This document shows positions 27,393-35,514 of a DNA stretch of 64,000 nt, in pieces; the stretch's first letter is position 1; every line of letters begins with the position of its first letter. The position numbers and the translations under genes are program-made. The stretch spans positions 62,001 through 126,000 of the IMG/VR virus record IMGVR_UViG_3300034358_000008; one strand, given 5' to 3'. The DNA is from a virus. Below the pieces are notes generated by a model, which did no database searches, was not told the DNA's origin, and saw nothing but the letters and a program-made list of their open reading frames with translations.

Positions 27393-27960
27393 GATCAAGC
27401 ACCTATGGGCATTGTACGGCGTTTGGGATATTGTTAGTCACCATCGGTTGATGGATGAATATACTCAATTCATTGCCACGGCAAAGCGATGGGAAGCGCG
27501 GTTGCATGACCCTAAGGTGGTTTCTCGGATATCGCGGTTCAGGGATGCAGTGGATCAACGTCTGGTTGAACCAATGGTTCAACAGATCGCTACCAAAGGT
27601 TACTACGATGGTTGCCGTAAGTTGGATAGTGAGTTTGATTTAGAAGTGTTCATTGATATCAAACGGATGGAAAACCTAACGCACCTGACCTATTCCCGTG
27701 GGAAGCATCACCATCATTCCCTGAAAGATAAAGTTATTACTTACGACATAAAGCCCGATATCCTAGAGGCGATGTCAAAACCAGTCATACGTAAGTCAAC
27801 TATGTCTGGTGCGATTTATGCAGAAGGTAGCCTTGACCGTATAGCGCATCTCGACATTGCCGACACCTACCCTAAGACAATTACCGTGACCGATGAAGAA
27901 TGGCTTGAACGGGAGTTGTGGGTTATTCACGGGAGATGTGATGAGACGTCCTCAACGTAA
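27370..27960 (+). CDS. SKGK-motif protein, 196 aa
   Basis: GAGGA lies eight bases before ATG 27370. Opens MSRVSKGKIKHLWALYGVWD, the largest SKGK member. A His run (GKHHHHSL) sits near residue 115. The remainder is alpha/beta with an acidic C-terminus. The size suggests a folded domain behind the shared N-terminus. Function unknown. Confidence 0.65.
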   Translation: MSRVSKGKIKHLWALYGVWDIVSHHRLMDEYTQFIATAKRWEARLHDPKVVSRISRFRDAVDQRLVEPMVQQIATKGYYDGCRKLDSEFDLEVFIDIKRMENLTHLTYSRGKHHHHSLKDKVITYDIKPDILEAMSKPVIRKSTMSGAIYAEGSLDRIAHLDIADTYPKTITVTDEEWLERELWVIHGRCDETSST

Positions 27961-28186
27961 AGACCTCTACTATGGTTTCAGGAGTCAGGACTATGCGATG
28001 AGACCTGAATATTTTTACGGTCGTCAGTTAAGGACCAGTAAACCTGAACGTGATTGTCAATACGATCTTGAACGCAATGACGTGTGTTACGATGAGGGAG
28101 ATGGACCTAGGCATTGGATGTCTTTAACCGTTGCTCGTGACAACCAGTGTCAGCGTGGTAGGCATGAAAACTTCTATGCTCCATAA
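27941..28186 (+). CDS. Arg/Tyr-rich hypothetical protein, 81 aa
   Basis: GGGAG precedes ATG 27941 by five bases. Rich in Arg, Tyr, Asp with a tail ARDNQCQRGRHENFY, similar to strings in the 25071 and 26232 products. Last gene of the operon. Function unknown. Confidence 0.6.
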   Translation: MRRPQRKDLYYGFRSQDYAMRPEYFYGRQLRTSKPERDCQYDLERNDVCYDEGDGPRHWMSLTVARDNQCQRGRHENFYAP

Positions 28187-28187
28187 A

Positions 28188-28204
28188 ATGCGCGCCCGGC
28201 GCAT
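28188..28204 (+). terminator. Short GC-rich hairpin after the operon
   Basis: ATGCGC/GCGCAT arms with a five-base loop, two bases after the stop codon. It lacks an adjacent T-run, so terminator function is uncertain. Confidence 0.45.
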
Positions 28205-28218
28205 AAGTAATTCTAGGT

Positions 28219-28273
28219 AAAGCAATTTACATCGATAAATTAGTTTATCTAAAGAGCTTTTGTAATTTGCTTT
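28219..28273. repeat. Nested AT-rich inverted repeats
   Basis: Outer arms AAAGCAATTTAC (28219-28230) and GTAATTTGCTTT (28262-28273) pair with one mismatch. Inside is a perfect GATAAA/TTTATC hairpin (28234-28249). It lies in the 208-bp gap between operons, upstream of a promoter-like box. Could be a protein-binding site or a structured RNA. Confidence 0.55.
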
Positions 28274-28300
28274 TTAGATAAATTACTTAGATATAAATAG

Positions 28301-28308
28301 TATATTAT
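28301..28308 (+). promoter_or_regulatory. Promoter-like box TATATTAT
   Basis: A near match to TATATTAC, preceded by AGATATAAATAG. It is followed by a G/C-rich stem (about 28310-28332) and the 28395 gene. Weaker match than the other boxes. Confidence 0.5.
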
Positions 28309-28394
28309 GAGAGGGGGCCTTGGGGGCCCTCGAATAATATTCCTTATTCTTAGTATAGCAAGAGCTATACGCATTATGCCCTATGGGAGTTAAC

Positions 28395-30338
28395 ATGCAA
28401 CATTACTATCGCGTTAAGCGTGCCAATGGACTTGTGTCTACCTTACACACTTACTGTGACTGGGACAAAGTCATAGCGGAGTACGGAGATGATCTAATCG
28501 GGGAAATGAATGGTCGTGGAGTATTCCAACGCATCAATGTTCCATCTGCTATCCGTGGTCAAATCAATGAGCTATTACTTTCCATGAATGAAAATAACAT
28601 TCTTGAGGTTAATCAAAAGATCACTGAACTACATGACAGTGTGTTGAAGCGTGAAGAACCATTACCGGATTATCGATTCCATCAGTACTCCTTAATGCAG
28701 CTACAACAGGATTACTATAACGAGGTAATCATTCCATCCCTATATCCAGAGGTAAAATGCAAAGTGTGTGAATCCCCTATGTTGGAAAGTGTATTCCCTG
28801 ATCTGTTCTTCAAGTTAGACGCTATGAAAAATAAAGTACAAGCTGATCCTAAGGGTAATCCAGTACGTACCGATATACAACTGATCCTACCTGACTTCTT
28901 CAAGAATGTAGGTGGTCAAACAGTCGTTGATACCGATGCAGTCGATGAACGTAATCGTCGTATAGCAATGAGACGTACTGCTGATGCTGTATTCAGTGGT
29001 CATAAACCGGGAACTACTCCTGATCCAGTGATTGATAAACGAGTGGATGAATTCAGTGCTATGTTTGAAGCACAGTCTGTAACTACCCCTGAAGAAGGTG
29101 GTATTACTGTCGTCCTACCGTATAGCGGGATCGAACTAAATTTGAAAGCACCGACTCAAGAAGATATGTACGCTTCAACAACTACAACTTTTGAATTCCT
29201 TGATCGGATTGGCATTAACCTTTTCGGAGAAGAATGGAAGAACATGAGAACCCCTAGACCCGTGGAACTGTCTAAGACAATCGAACCAGTGGTTCAGAAG
29301 ACCGCTTACGAACTGTGGCTGGAAGATGGTAACGTGGGTGAGATCGAAGATTACATTAGCGAATGTGGTCGGTATCGACGGTCTCCTTCGCTTTACCCTG
29401 AAGACTTCAAAGAAACCGTTAAGTATTTCCATAAGCAAGGTGGCCACAGTGTGGTCATCCGTAAAGATAACTACGGTGGTTACGCGCTGAGTGTTTACCC
29501 AGCTAAGACTAAAGACACATGCAAACGGCCAGAAATTAAAGGGGTAATCCTTAAAGGTTCTAAACCCCCAATCCAAATTGATGATGGTGAAGTACGTTCC
29601 CATATCAAGAATTTCGTAGAAGCTCAATACGAACCACATCTTGCCGCACAGGTACTCGAGAAATTGGATACGATTGCTGAAGTAGAGAAGAAACCACTCG
29701 TGGCCATCCTGCCACCCCATCTGAGCCGTATCATCGATTCATTGAAGTTCGGTAAAGGTCACATCGAAGCTGCTGTTGCTATGCTCAAAGACATTCAGAG
29801 TAATAATCCTACAGTAGCAGAGTCCGGTGAATATGACCAAGTTAAGGTTGATACCGAATTCACTACTGGTTATGAAGCCGTCTTTGAAGAAATAGCTCGC
29901 GAAGAGCAGGTAAAAGTAGATGCCGCTTCAACTGTACCTTCCTTGGCCCAATACGACGCTGTCCTTGAGCAGCTTACATGGGAAGCCGAACGTCGCATTC
30001 TGATCGGTACTAGCTCCTACGGTATTCAAGAACAGTTCCTTCGTTTCCTGAAACGTTGTGATGAAGAACAATTGAATACAGCTACACCATCGGCTTACGA
30101 TCGTGAACACTTCGACAAGATCTATAAAACTAACCGTGACAGTATCGGTTACATGTTGGCTACGGTGTTGACACCACATCTGGAGAACGCTGCTCATCGT
30201 CGAGAGTACATGGTCGATGGTACCGAGAACAATGTGCTCCGCGTATCACGTATTTGCCATGGTCGTAAAGGTGCTTCGTATCGTCCATTGGTAACCATTC
30301 GGTTTGTCAAAGGTTTCTTCAATATCGAAATGCATTAA
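28395..30338 (+). CDS. Large hypothetical protein, 647 aa
   Basis: ATG 28395 is preferred over ATG 28383 because GGGAG lies between them at the right spacing. Largest unknown gene in the early-type operons. Cys-x-x-Cys (KCKVCESPM) near residue 125 may bind metal. Rich in Glu/Lys/Asp, with several long helices in the second half. No catalytic motif recognised. Expressed from its own structured leader and followed by small genes leading to PhuZ. Possible nucleus- or transcription-related role, unproven. Confidence 0.75.
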   Translation: MQHYYRVKRANGLVSTLHTYCDWDKVIAEYGDDLIGEMNGRGVFQRINVPSAIRGQINELLLSMNENNILEVNQKITELHDSVLKREEPLPDYRFHQYSLMQLQQDYYNEVIIPSLYPEVKCKVCESPMLESVFPDLFFKLDAMKNKVQADPKGNPVRTDIQLILPDFFKNVGGQTVVDTDAVDERNRRIAMRRTADAVFSGHKPGTTPDPVIDKRVDEFSAMFEAQSVTTPEEGGITVVLPYSGIELNLKAPTQEDMYASTTTTFEFLDRIGINLFGEEWKNMRTPRPVELSKTIEPVVQKTAYELWLEDGNVGEIEDYISECGRYRRSPSLYPEDFKETVKYFHKQGGHSVVIRKDNYGGYALSVYPAKTKDTCKRPEIKGVILKGSKPPIQIDDGEVRSHIKNFVEAQYEPHLAAQVLEKLDTIAEVEKKPLVAILPPHLSRIIDSLKFGKGHIEAAVAMLKDIQSNNPTVAESGEYDQVKVDTEFTTGYEAVFEEIAREEQVKVDAASTVPSLAQYDAVLEQLTWEAERRILIGTSSYGIQEQFLRFLKRCDEEQLNTATPSAYDREHFDKIYKTNRDSIGYMLATVLTPHLENAAHRREYMVDGTENNVLRVSRICHGRKGASYRPLVTIRFVKGFFNIEMH

Positions 30339-30349
30339 GGGGTAAAGCC

Positions 30350-30625
30350 ATGAGCTGCTTGTCTTTGGGTAATTGCGGAAGTTGCTGGGATAATCCATGC
30401 ACTTGCGGTATGAAAGGTTTTAGCGATACAACACTTGAATGCTTACGCACTGACGAGCTGCTGGTACTCCAAGCTAAGATCACTTCAATCATTAACAAAC
30501 GTAGCCAGTCGGTTAGCTATGCCGCCCATACAACGGGTAAGGTAATCGACCGGTCTCACCATTCAGTTATTCAACACATCAATGGTAGTCCATTCGATGT
30601 ACTCACCACCAAACATAAAGGTTAA
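30350..30625 (+). CDS. Cys-rich small protein, 91 aa
   Basis: AAGGGGTAAAGCC upstream. The first 22 residues carry five cysteines (CLSLGNCGSCWDNPCTCG), which looks like a compact zinc site. The remainder is helical. Similar Cys-rich starts are common in phage proteins of unknown role. Confidence 0.65.
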   Translation: MSCLSLGNCGSCWDNPCTCGMKGFSDTTLECLRTDELLVLQAKITSIINKRSQSVSYAAHTTGKVIDRSHHSVIQHINGSPFDVLTTKHKG

Positions 30626-30629
30626 TTCA

Positions 30630-30791
30630 ATGCCAACTTTCGAAACCACTGAAAAGAACATCAACTTGAACGCCACTATGCAAGATGCCATCGATGAAGG
30701 TCGTGGTTTGGTATTGACGGTTGGTGTGAATAACTATGCTAAGCTGTCGATTGAAGCAGCAGTAGAAGAGGAGACTACCAATGCCCGTTGA
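30630..30791 (+). CDS. Hypothetical protein, 53 aa
   Basis: AAAGGTTAATTCA precedes ATG 30630. Short acidic protein ending EAAVEEETTNAR. Overlaps the next start. Function unknown. Confidence 0.6.
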   Translation: MPTFETTEKNINLNATMQDAIDEGRGLVLTVGVNNYAKLSIEAAVEEETTNAR

Positions 30792-31284
30792 GCGTGATGT
30801 AATCGTAGAAGCCTTGGGTGCAATGACTACACCTATCGAAATGGGTATCTTGTTGCAAGCGAGTTATGAAGACGGCATCCCACTGACTAACCATCAGGCT
30901 CGTGAGATCGCCCGTATCTCGGAAAAGTGTATTCAGATTGATGGCTTTTACACCATGAACAATATGACTGATGGTAAAGGGACTGTCTTCACTTTCTTCA
31001 ATCGCGAAGGATTGATTCTTAGTACCATCATCCTTAATTTTCCTAACGTAGCCGTTGAGCGTAAGATTCCATCGTTGCGTGATGTGAAGACGTGGTTTAA
31101 TTACATCGGTTACCATAACGAACGTATTGAAATTAAGATGCTTCAGACTCTGATCGAATCACACATCCGCGATGGCGGTAGCTTCAACCACTTCATTACA
31201 TCAAATGCATTGACCTTCACTCTCCGTATGAATGGTCATGTTAAATCCCGTTATGAATTTATGCGTGAGGATCTATCAGCGTGA
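30781..31284 (+). CDS. Hypothetical protein, 167 aa
   Basis: Begins MPVERDVIVEALGAMTTPIE. The opening looks like a helix-turn-helix-type helical bundle; the rest is alpha/beta. Coupled to neighbours by short overlaps. Function unknown. Confidence 0.65.
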   Translation: MPVERDVIVEALGAMTTPIEMGILLQASYEDGIPLTNHQAREIARISEKCIQIDGFYTMNNMTDGKGTVFTFFNREGLILSTIILNFPNVAVERKIPSLRDVKTWFNYIGYHNERIEIKMLQTLIESHIRDGGSFNHFITSNALTFTLRMNGHVKSRYEFMREDLSA

Positions 31285-31568
31285 GTAATCCAGGTATCGG
31301 TTTTGCAGAACACCAACGCACTGTGATCTTTATGTGCCGTGAGACTATCACGTCGATCATGAAAGAGACTGGCGTTAATACACTTAAAGGCTTCAACAAT
31401 CTTGCCCAACAAATGGTTAAGGTTATTGGTGCTGAGCGTGGCATTAAGATCAAAGAAGGCGAAGAACATCTGTGGGCACTGGGCACGTTGGCTAAAGACG
31501 ATGCCCCGTATCTGGCTAGTTACCTGACTGGTAATGAGCGTTCTGAGATCGTAGACCTGCGTGCTTAA
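31281..31568 (+). CDS. Hypothetical protein, 95 aa
   Basis: GTG 31281 with GAGGAT upstream; GTGA overlap with the previous stop. Helical small protein. The last gene before phuZ. Function unknown. Confidence 0.65.
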   Translation: MSNPGIGFAEHQRTVIFMCRETITSIMKETGVNTLKGFNNLAQQMVKVIGAERGIKIKEGEEHLWALGTLAKDDAPYLASYLTGNERSEIVDLRA

Positions 31569-31625
31569 GTCTACTCAGCTGTAGAACAATATGTTTCACT
31601 AATCAATTGCTTGGAGCTTTACTTG

Positions 31626-32600
31626 ATGACCCCTTACGATTTTGAAAAACCAACTGGCCCAGTAAAAACATGTTTGATCTTTGCCGGTGGTGCTGGTCTT
31701 AACGTAGCAACCCATTTGGTGGACCTGCCTAACGTCCACTGTATTGATACCTGTGACAAGAACCTGGTTGATGCACACAAGAAGACCAATGTGTTCCTGA
31801 CCAAGGGTACGCGTGGTGCCGGTAAGAACCGTAAATACATCTTGCCTCTGATCCGTCCTCAATTGCCAGACATCATGGCGACTATCCCAGATGCAGACTT
31901 CTACATTCTCTGCTATTCGTTGGGTGGTGGTTCGGGTTCGACTCTTGCTCCATTGATTACCAACCAGCTGGCTCAACGTGGTGCTTCGTTTGTAAGCTTC
32001 GTAATCGGTGCAACTGAATCTCCTGAGGTTCTGCAAAACGACACTGATACCATGAAGTCGCTTGAAGCGATTGCTATGCGTATGAAGCTGCCAGTCGTTG
32101 TGAACTACACCCCTAACGTAAATGGTCTCACTTTCGATGCCATTAACCGCGGTGTTGCAGAGAACATCCGTCGTGTGGTTTGCCTGACTAATGGTAACCA
32201 TGGTCGCTTGGACGTACATGACGTATCCAACTGGGTACGCTTCACTGATAAACATACGCAACTGATGCCGCAGGTATGTGAACTGCATATCGAGACCAGC
32301 CGTAAAGATGCTGAAGGTATCCCTGAACCCATCGCTACAGCTAGTCTGTATCTGGATGAGTCCAAGGAATTCGCTTTCGGTAACCCTGTAGCGCGCACTG
32401 TAGGTATTATGAAAGCAGATGATACCGATGTGACGGATGATCAGATGCACTTCGTGATCAACTCCGTAGGCGTCGTAGAGATCATGAAAGGTATTGCTGA
32501 TACCCGCACCGAACAAGTCCGTAAGCAAGCAATGTTCGTACAACGTAACCCGCTGCTCGATCCAGACGACAACATCGATGACGATGGCATGGTAGTCTAA
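31626..32600 (+). CDS. phuZ: PhuZ tubulin-like cytoskeletal protein, 324 aa
   Basis: Forms dynamic GTP-driven filaments that centre the phage nucleus and deliver capsids to it. The tubulin signature SLGGGSGST is at residues 98-106, with the nucleotide-binding opening CLIFAGGAGLNVAT near 16-29. The extreme C-terminus DDDGMVV closely matches the acidic knuckle of 201phi2-1 PhuZ as I remember it, which drives polymer contacts. ATG 31626 has GGAG about nine bases upstream, so it is preferred to a TTG at 31611. Length (about 315 in the family) fits. Closed by a terminator. High confidence. Confidence 0.97.
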   Translation: MTPYDFEKPTGPVKTCLIFAGGAGLNVATHLVDLPNVHCIDTCDKNLVDAHKKTNVFLTKGTRGAGKNRKYILPLIRPQLPDIMATIPDADFYILCYSLGGGSGSTLAPLITNQLAQRGASFVSFVIGATESPEVLQNDTDTMKSLEAIAMRMKLPVVVNYTPNVNGLTFDAINRGVAENIRRVVCLTNGNHGRLDVHDVSNWVRFTDKHTQLMPQVCELHIETSRKDAEGIPEPIATASLYLDESKEFAFGNPVARTVGIMKADDTDVTDDQMHFVINSVGVVEIMKGIADTRTEQVRKQAMFVQRNPLLDPDDNIDDDGMVV

Positions 32601-32608
32601 ACATAAAC

Positions 32609-32638
32609 GCCCTACCTTCGGGTAGGGCTTTATTCCGT
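32609..32638 (+). terminator. Terminator after phuZ
   Basis: Perfect arms GCCCTACC/GGTAGGGC with TTCG loop (32609-32628), followed by TTTATTCCG. Confidence 0.88.
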
Positions 32639-32649
32639 TAGGAGTTAGT

Positions 32650-32874
32650 ATGAACGAAATACTAGTTGAAGACCAAGACCTTAGTCCGGGTTACCCAGGG
32701 GATTTCCTCCTCATTGTTAAACATGTAACAGATCAATTCGTTACTGTAGCAACCACTTATCCTAGTGCACTGTCGCACGAAGAAATGTGGATACGTAGTT
32801 ACAAATACGTTGGTCCAACAGTCTTCAATGAAGAAACCGATATGTTCCATGTAACTTATCAACGTCACCACTGA
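32650..32874 (+). CDS. Hypothetical protein, 74 aa
   Basis: AGGAGTTAGT upstream. Small beta-rich acidic protein. Function unknown. Confidence 0.65.
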   Translation: MNEILVEDQDLSPGYPGDFLLIVKHVTDQFVTVATTYPSALSHEEMWIRSYKYVGPTVFNEETDMFHVTYQRHH

Positions 32875-32881
32875 GGTTACT

Positions 32882-33202
32882 ATGCCGAACTGTAAAGAAG
32901 GTGAAGGCCTCTGTTATATCTCACCTGATGTATTCGAAACAACCGCTCTTGTAAAAGGAACTCGTTACACAGTCATCCTCTTGGGAGATGGCGATGTAGT
33001 AGTCCGTGGTTATGCCACCGTCGGTAAGAGTGAGTTTGATGAAGACTTCCGTATTCATTTAGCTGATGATAACCAACGTGCATTTGTGTCTATGAAGTTA
33101 CCGGTGTTCAGTACACGATACATACACAACTTCGATATCATCATCCGTGATGAAGAGCGAACTCTAATCATGCTTCCTAACGTGGGTGCTCCGCGTGGCT
33201 AA
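32882..33202 (+). CDS. Hypothetical protein, 106 aa
   Basis: GAGGTTACT before the ATG. Beta-rich (TVILLGDGDVVVRGYATV) with two early cysteines. Its end overlaps the phosphatase start by eight bases. Function unknown. Confidence 0.65.
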   Translation: MPNCKEGEGLCYISPDVFETTALVKGTRYTVILLGDGDVVVRGYATVGKSEFDEDFRIHLADDNQRAFVSMKLPVFSTRYIHNFDIIIRDEERTLIMLPNVGAPRG

Positions 33203-33656
33203 AGTTACTTTCCTTAACTGTTGGAATGCTGAGAAGTACCCTCTCCCAGTTCCGGTAGTGAGCTTTAACGAGTGGAACGGTCTAGAGCCGGGTCAACGCC
33301 ACACCTACCCACTCGGAACACACCACAAAGACGTACAGCGGATCTACTGTGATGACGTACCCGATGCACCGGATAACACTTACCGGGTATTCGACTACAT
33401 TGATGCCATCAAGATCCTCACGTTCTTGGATAAGTATCCAGGTGAAGACATTCTGGTCCATTGTGCAGCAGGGGTTAGTCGCTCCCCAGCCTTGGTCAAG
33501 TTCATGATCGACTACTTCGGGTACACACAAGACCTCGAGTTGAATGGTAGTCCTGATGCATTTAAGTGTCACAATACTCAGGTCTACTATACTTTGAAAC
33601 GGGCGATCCTAGATCACCCTAACATTCAAAAACGTCTAAAGGAAGCTAACCAATGA
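33195..33656 (+). CDS. Tyrosine/dual-specificity phosphatase-like protein, 153 aa
   Basis: The cysteine phosphatase loop is clear: VHCAAGVSRSPALVKF, with catalytic Cys90 and Arg96 (C-x5-R) followed by Ser. Asp residues near 53-54 could supply the general acid. Such enzymes remove phosphate from Tyr/Ser/Thr or from RNA 5' ends. GTG 33195 is preferred over GTG 33186 because GGGTG lies six bases upstream. The gene sits in a run of small accessory genes after phuZ. The substrate is unknown; host signalling or capping-type RNA ends are possible. Confidence 0.85.
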   Translation: MAKVTFLNCWNAEKYPLPVPVVSFNEWNGLEPGQRHTYPLGTHHKDVQRIYCDDVPDAPDNTYRVFDYIDAIKILTFLDKYPGEDILVHCAAGVSRSPALVKFMIDYFGYTQDLELNGSPDAFKCHNTQVYYTLKRAILDHPNIQKRLKEANQ

Positions 33657-33853
33657 AGAAGACCAAGTTTAAAGGGAACAATGCAAAAATCGTTGGCGAC
33701 ACCCGTCTTACCAAGCGTGAGATGAAAAAGATGCAAGCTGCTTACCACAATGTGGAACGTGACTTCACAGCTAAACTGGAACGTGAGAAGAACAATCCAG
33801 CCCATACTAACGAAGACATCGTACCTGCGGATCTTGGCCATGAGCTGGCATGA
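33653..33853 (+). CDS. Basic hypothetical protein, 66 aa
   Basis: Coupled to the phosphatase gene by ATGA. Lys/Arg-rich helical protein (LTKREMKKMQAAYHNVERDF). Function unknown; may act with the phosphatase given the coupling. Confidence 0.65.
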   Translation: MKKTKFKGNNAKIVGDTRLTKREMKKMQAAYHNVERDFTAKLEREKNNPAHTNEDIVPADLGHELA

Positions 33854-33938
33854 TGCGCTGTCCCTATTCGGGATCTGGTTTGCAATGGCTATCGCGTACT
33901 GGGTCATCAGTCGTATTGATTCAAGGGGAATGAAATGA
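33840..33938 (+). CDS. Mini membrane protein, 32 aa
   Basis: ATG 33840 inside the end of the previous gene; own stop overlaps the next start (ATGA). One hydrophobic helix (LFGIWFAMAIAYWVIS) then a basic tail. Function unknown. Confidence 0.55.
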   Translation: MSWHDALSLFGIWFAMAIAYWVISRIDSRGMK

Positions 33939-34093
33939 GCCTAGCTTACTTCCTCGTCTTCTGGGGAATCTGCGGAATGATCTTTAGCGCGCTCTGTTGG
34001 TTCGGTACATGGTGTGAAGGTCAACGTGCTATCCACTGGCGTTGGATCTTCATCGTATCACTGGTTGCAACTATGATCGGAACAATTCTTTAA
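33935..34093 (+). CDS. Two-helix membrane protein, 52 aa
   Basis: AAGGGG precedes ATG 33935. Hydrophobic segments at about 4-23 and 36-52, with a short loop. Coupled to the 32-aa membrane protein, so the two may form a pair. Function unknown. Confidence 0.6.
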   Translation: MSLAYFLVFWGICGMIFSALCWFGTWCEGQRAIHWRWIFIVSLVATMIGTIL

Positions 34094-34102
34094 AGGTGAT
34101 GT

Positions 34103-34588
34103 ATGACTAAGTCTAAAGCACGGATTGATTATGCCGTTGCTTGCGACTTAGGTCTTGTACTTTCAACCCATGCTACAACGATTAGGGAGATTGCCGAGAA
34201 TCCAGAAAACGTGTTGGCTTTGCTCTTCGCTTACGAAGATGGAGAAATAACCCAATACGACCTGGTACCGCTCTGGCGTGAGATTAATGGGATGCGAATC
34301 AAGTTACCTAAGTTCCAGTTGCATCCCATTATCGAGGAGCGACTGAGCAAGCAATTCTATCAACGTTACTACGTGGCACACAGTCGTACGCTTACTCCAA
34401 TCAAGCTGAAATCCACAGCGGAGTTTGCTAGACGTTTGCCATTTGAGACTGGTAATCTCATCGAGTGTTTAACTTCAACAGTTGTCCCTGAATTAATCAT
34501 GGGTCTTCGGGCCAAGCCACTTTTATTCCATCGAAGGAAAATCCAATATGAACACCCACACAAACGCACTGAACCTATCTGCGTATAA
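34103..34588 (+). CDS. Hypothetical protein, 161 aa
   Basis: AAAGGTGATGT upstream. Mostly helical, basic in the second half. Overlaps the next gene by 41 bases. No family recognised. Confidence 0.65.
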   Translation: MTKSKARIDYAVACDLGLVLSTHATTIREIAENPENVLALLFAYEDGEITQYDLVPLWREINGMRIKLPKFQLHPIIEERLSKQFYQRYYVAHSRTLTPIKLKSTAEFARRLPFETGNLIECLTSTVVPELIMGLRAKPLLFHRRKIQYEHPHKRTEPICV

Positions 34589-34937
34589 ACCGCTCTATGT
34601 GAAAGAGCTTCAACTGTCGATCTACAAGATCCTCAAAGAAGCCAACAAGTGGTACCGTGAAGACTACCTCAAGACGGGTAAGATCACGACTTATGGCATC
34701 AAGGGTTTGACTCCTACGTGGACGACAGTCGGTGATATCCTAACCATTCGGTTGGAGGCAGATCATTGCAACTACTGTGTGATCACCCATCAGATTAACC
34801 CTGGTGAACTGTGTCTTACTCACCTCACATTCCATGTAGCTCCAGAAGCAGTGGACGAAGCTGAAGTATACGAACTGATGTTGATCGGTATCGTACGTCT
34901 TTACGCTCAGTTCAAGGAGTTGAACGATGCATCGTAA
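34548..34937 (+). CDS. Hypothetical protein, 129 aa
   Basis: GAAGGAAAATCCAAT precedes the ATG. Helical start (LQLSIYKILKEANKWYRED), then beta-rich. Function unknown. Confidence 0.65.
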   Translation: MNTHTNALNLSAYKPLYVKELQLSIYKILKEANKWYREDYLKTGKITTYGIKGLTPTWTTVGDILTIRLEADHCNYCVITHQINPGELCLTHLTFHVAPEAVDEAEVYELMLIGIVRLYAQFKELNDAS

Positions 34938-35205
34938 GGATCAATTGCACAAGAACATACAGGACTGGTTGGATCTGGATCTACCAGAAACCTGTACGTC
35001 GATGGACCAGTTCAATAGCCTCAATGTTAAGCGGGTTGGTATGCGTGTAGAGTTCAATCAAAAGATTCGAGGTAATACCAACTTCCTAGGTCTTGCAATG
35101 TTGAATCCAGATGGGACTTTGAATGGTGTAATTATCCCAGGCCTATCCACTCCGATCATGAGTCTTATTTTGTTCGGACTAGAGAAAGCTGTCGAGACTA
35201 ATTGA
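34927..35205 (+). CDS. Hypothetical protein, 92 aa
   Basis: AAGGAG lies just upstream of ATG 34927. Helical start and a small beta-like centre. Next gene begins by TGATG overlap. Function unknown. Confidence 0.65.
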   Translation: MHRKDQLHKNIQDWLDLDLPETCTSMDQFNSLNVKRVGMRVEFNQKIRGNTNFLGLAMLNPDGTLNGVIIPGLSTPIMSLILFGLEKAVETN

Positions 35206-35387
35206 TGCATACGCAAGCCCTCATAGAGCAAGTTAAAGCTGACGCTTATGAGTTACTACTACAGTTAAGTAAGAGATCGAAGCAAGATGAGATTCACAAC
35301 AGGGTTGATGGTGGTAGCAATGATTGGCGCAACGGCGTACTTCGGGAAATTGTCATACGACGTCCGTCATCGACCAATCGAGCATAA
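35205..35387 (+). CDS. Hypothetical protein, 60 aa (overlaps next gene)
   Basis: TGATG junction at 35205. The last third overlaps the 35287 gene in another frame by about 100 bases, so one of the two could be spurious. Helical N-terminal half (ALIEQVKADAYELLLQL). Function unknown. Confidence 0.4.
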   Translation: MHTQALIEQVKADAYELLLQLSKRSKQDEIHNRVDGGSNDWRNGVLREIVIRRPSSTNRA

Positions 35388-35514
35388 AGCTGCACCAACC
35401 CAGATCGAACTTGACTATCAACAATGCCTACGCGGTAAACGTGGATCTGTTGGAGTAACCTCTATGGATCAAATGCAAGCATGTAAAAAGGAAACCGGTT
35501 ATGATCTGGCTTAA
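35287..35514 (+). CDS. Small exported or membrane-anchored protein, 75 aa
   Basis: Hydrophobic N-terminus (FTTGLMVVAMIGATAYFG) then a polar domain with two cysteines (47 and 66), suggesting a periplasmic disulfide. Overlaps both neighbours. The arrangement recalls overlapping spanin pairs, but no lipobox is visible. Confidence 0.5.
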   Translation: MRFTTGLMVVAMIGATAYFGKLSYDVRHRPIEHKAAPTQIELDYQQCLRGKRGSVGVTSMDQMQACKKETGYDLA

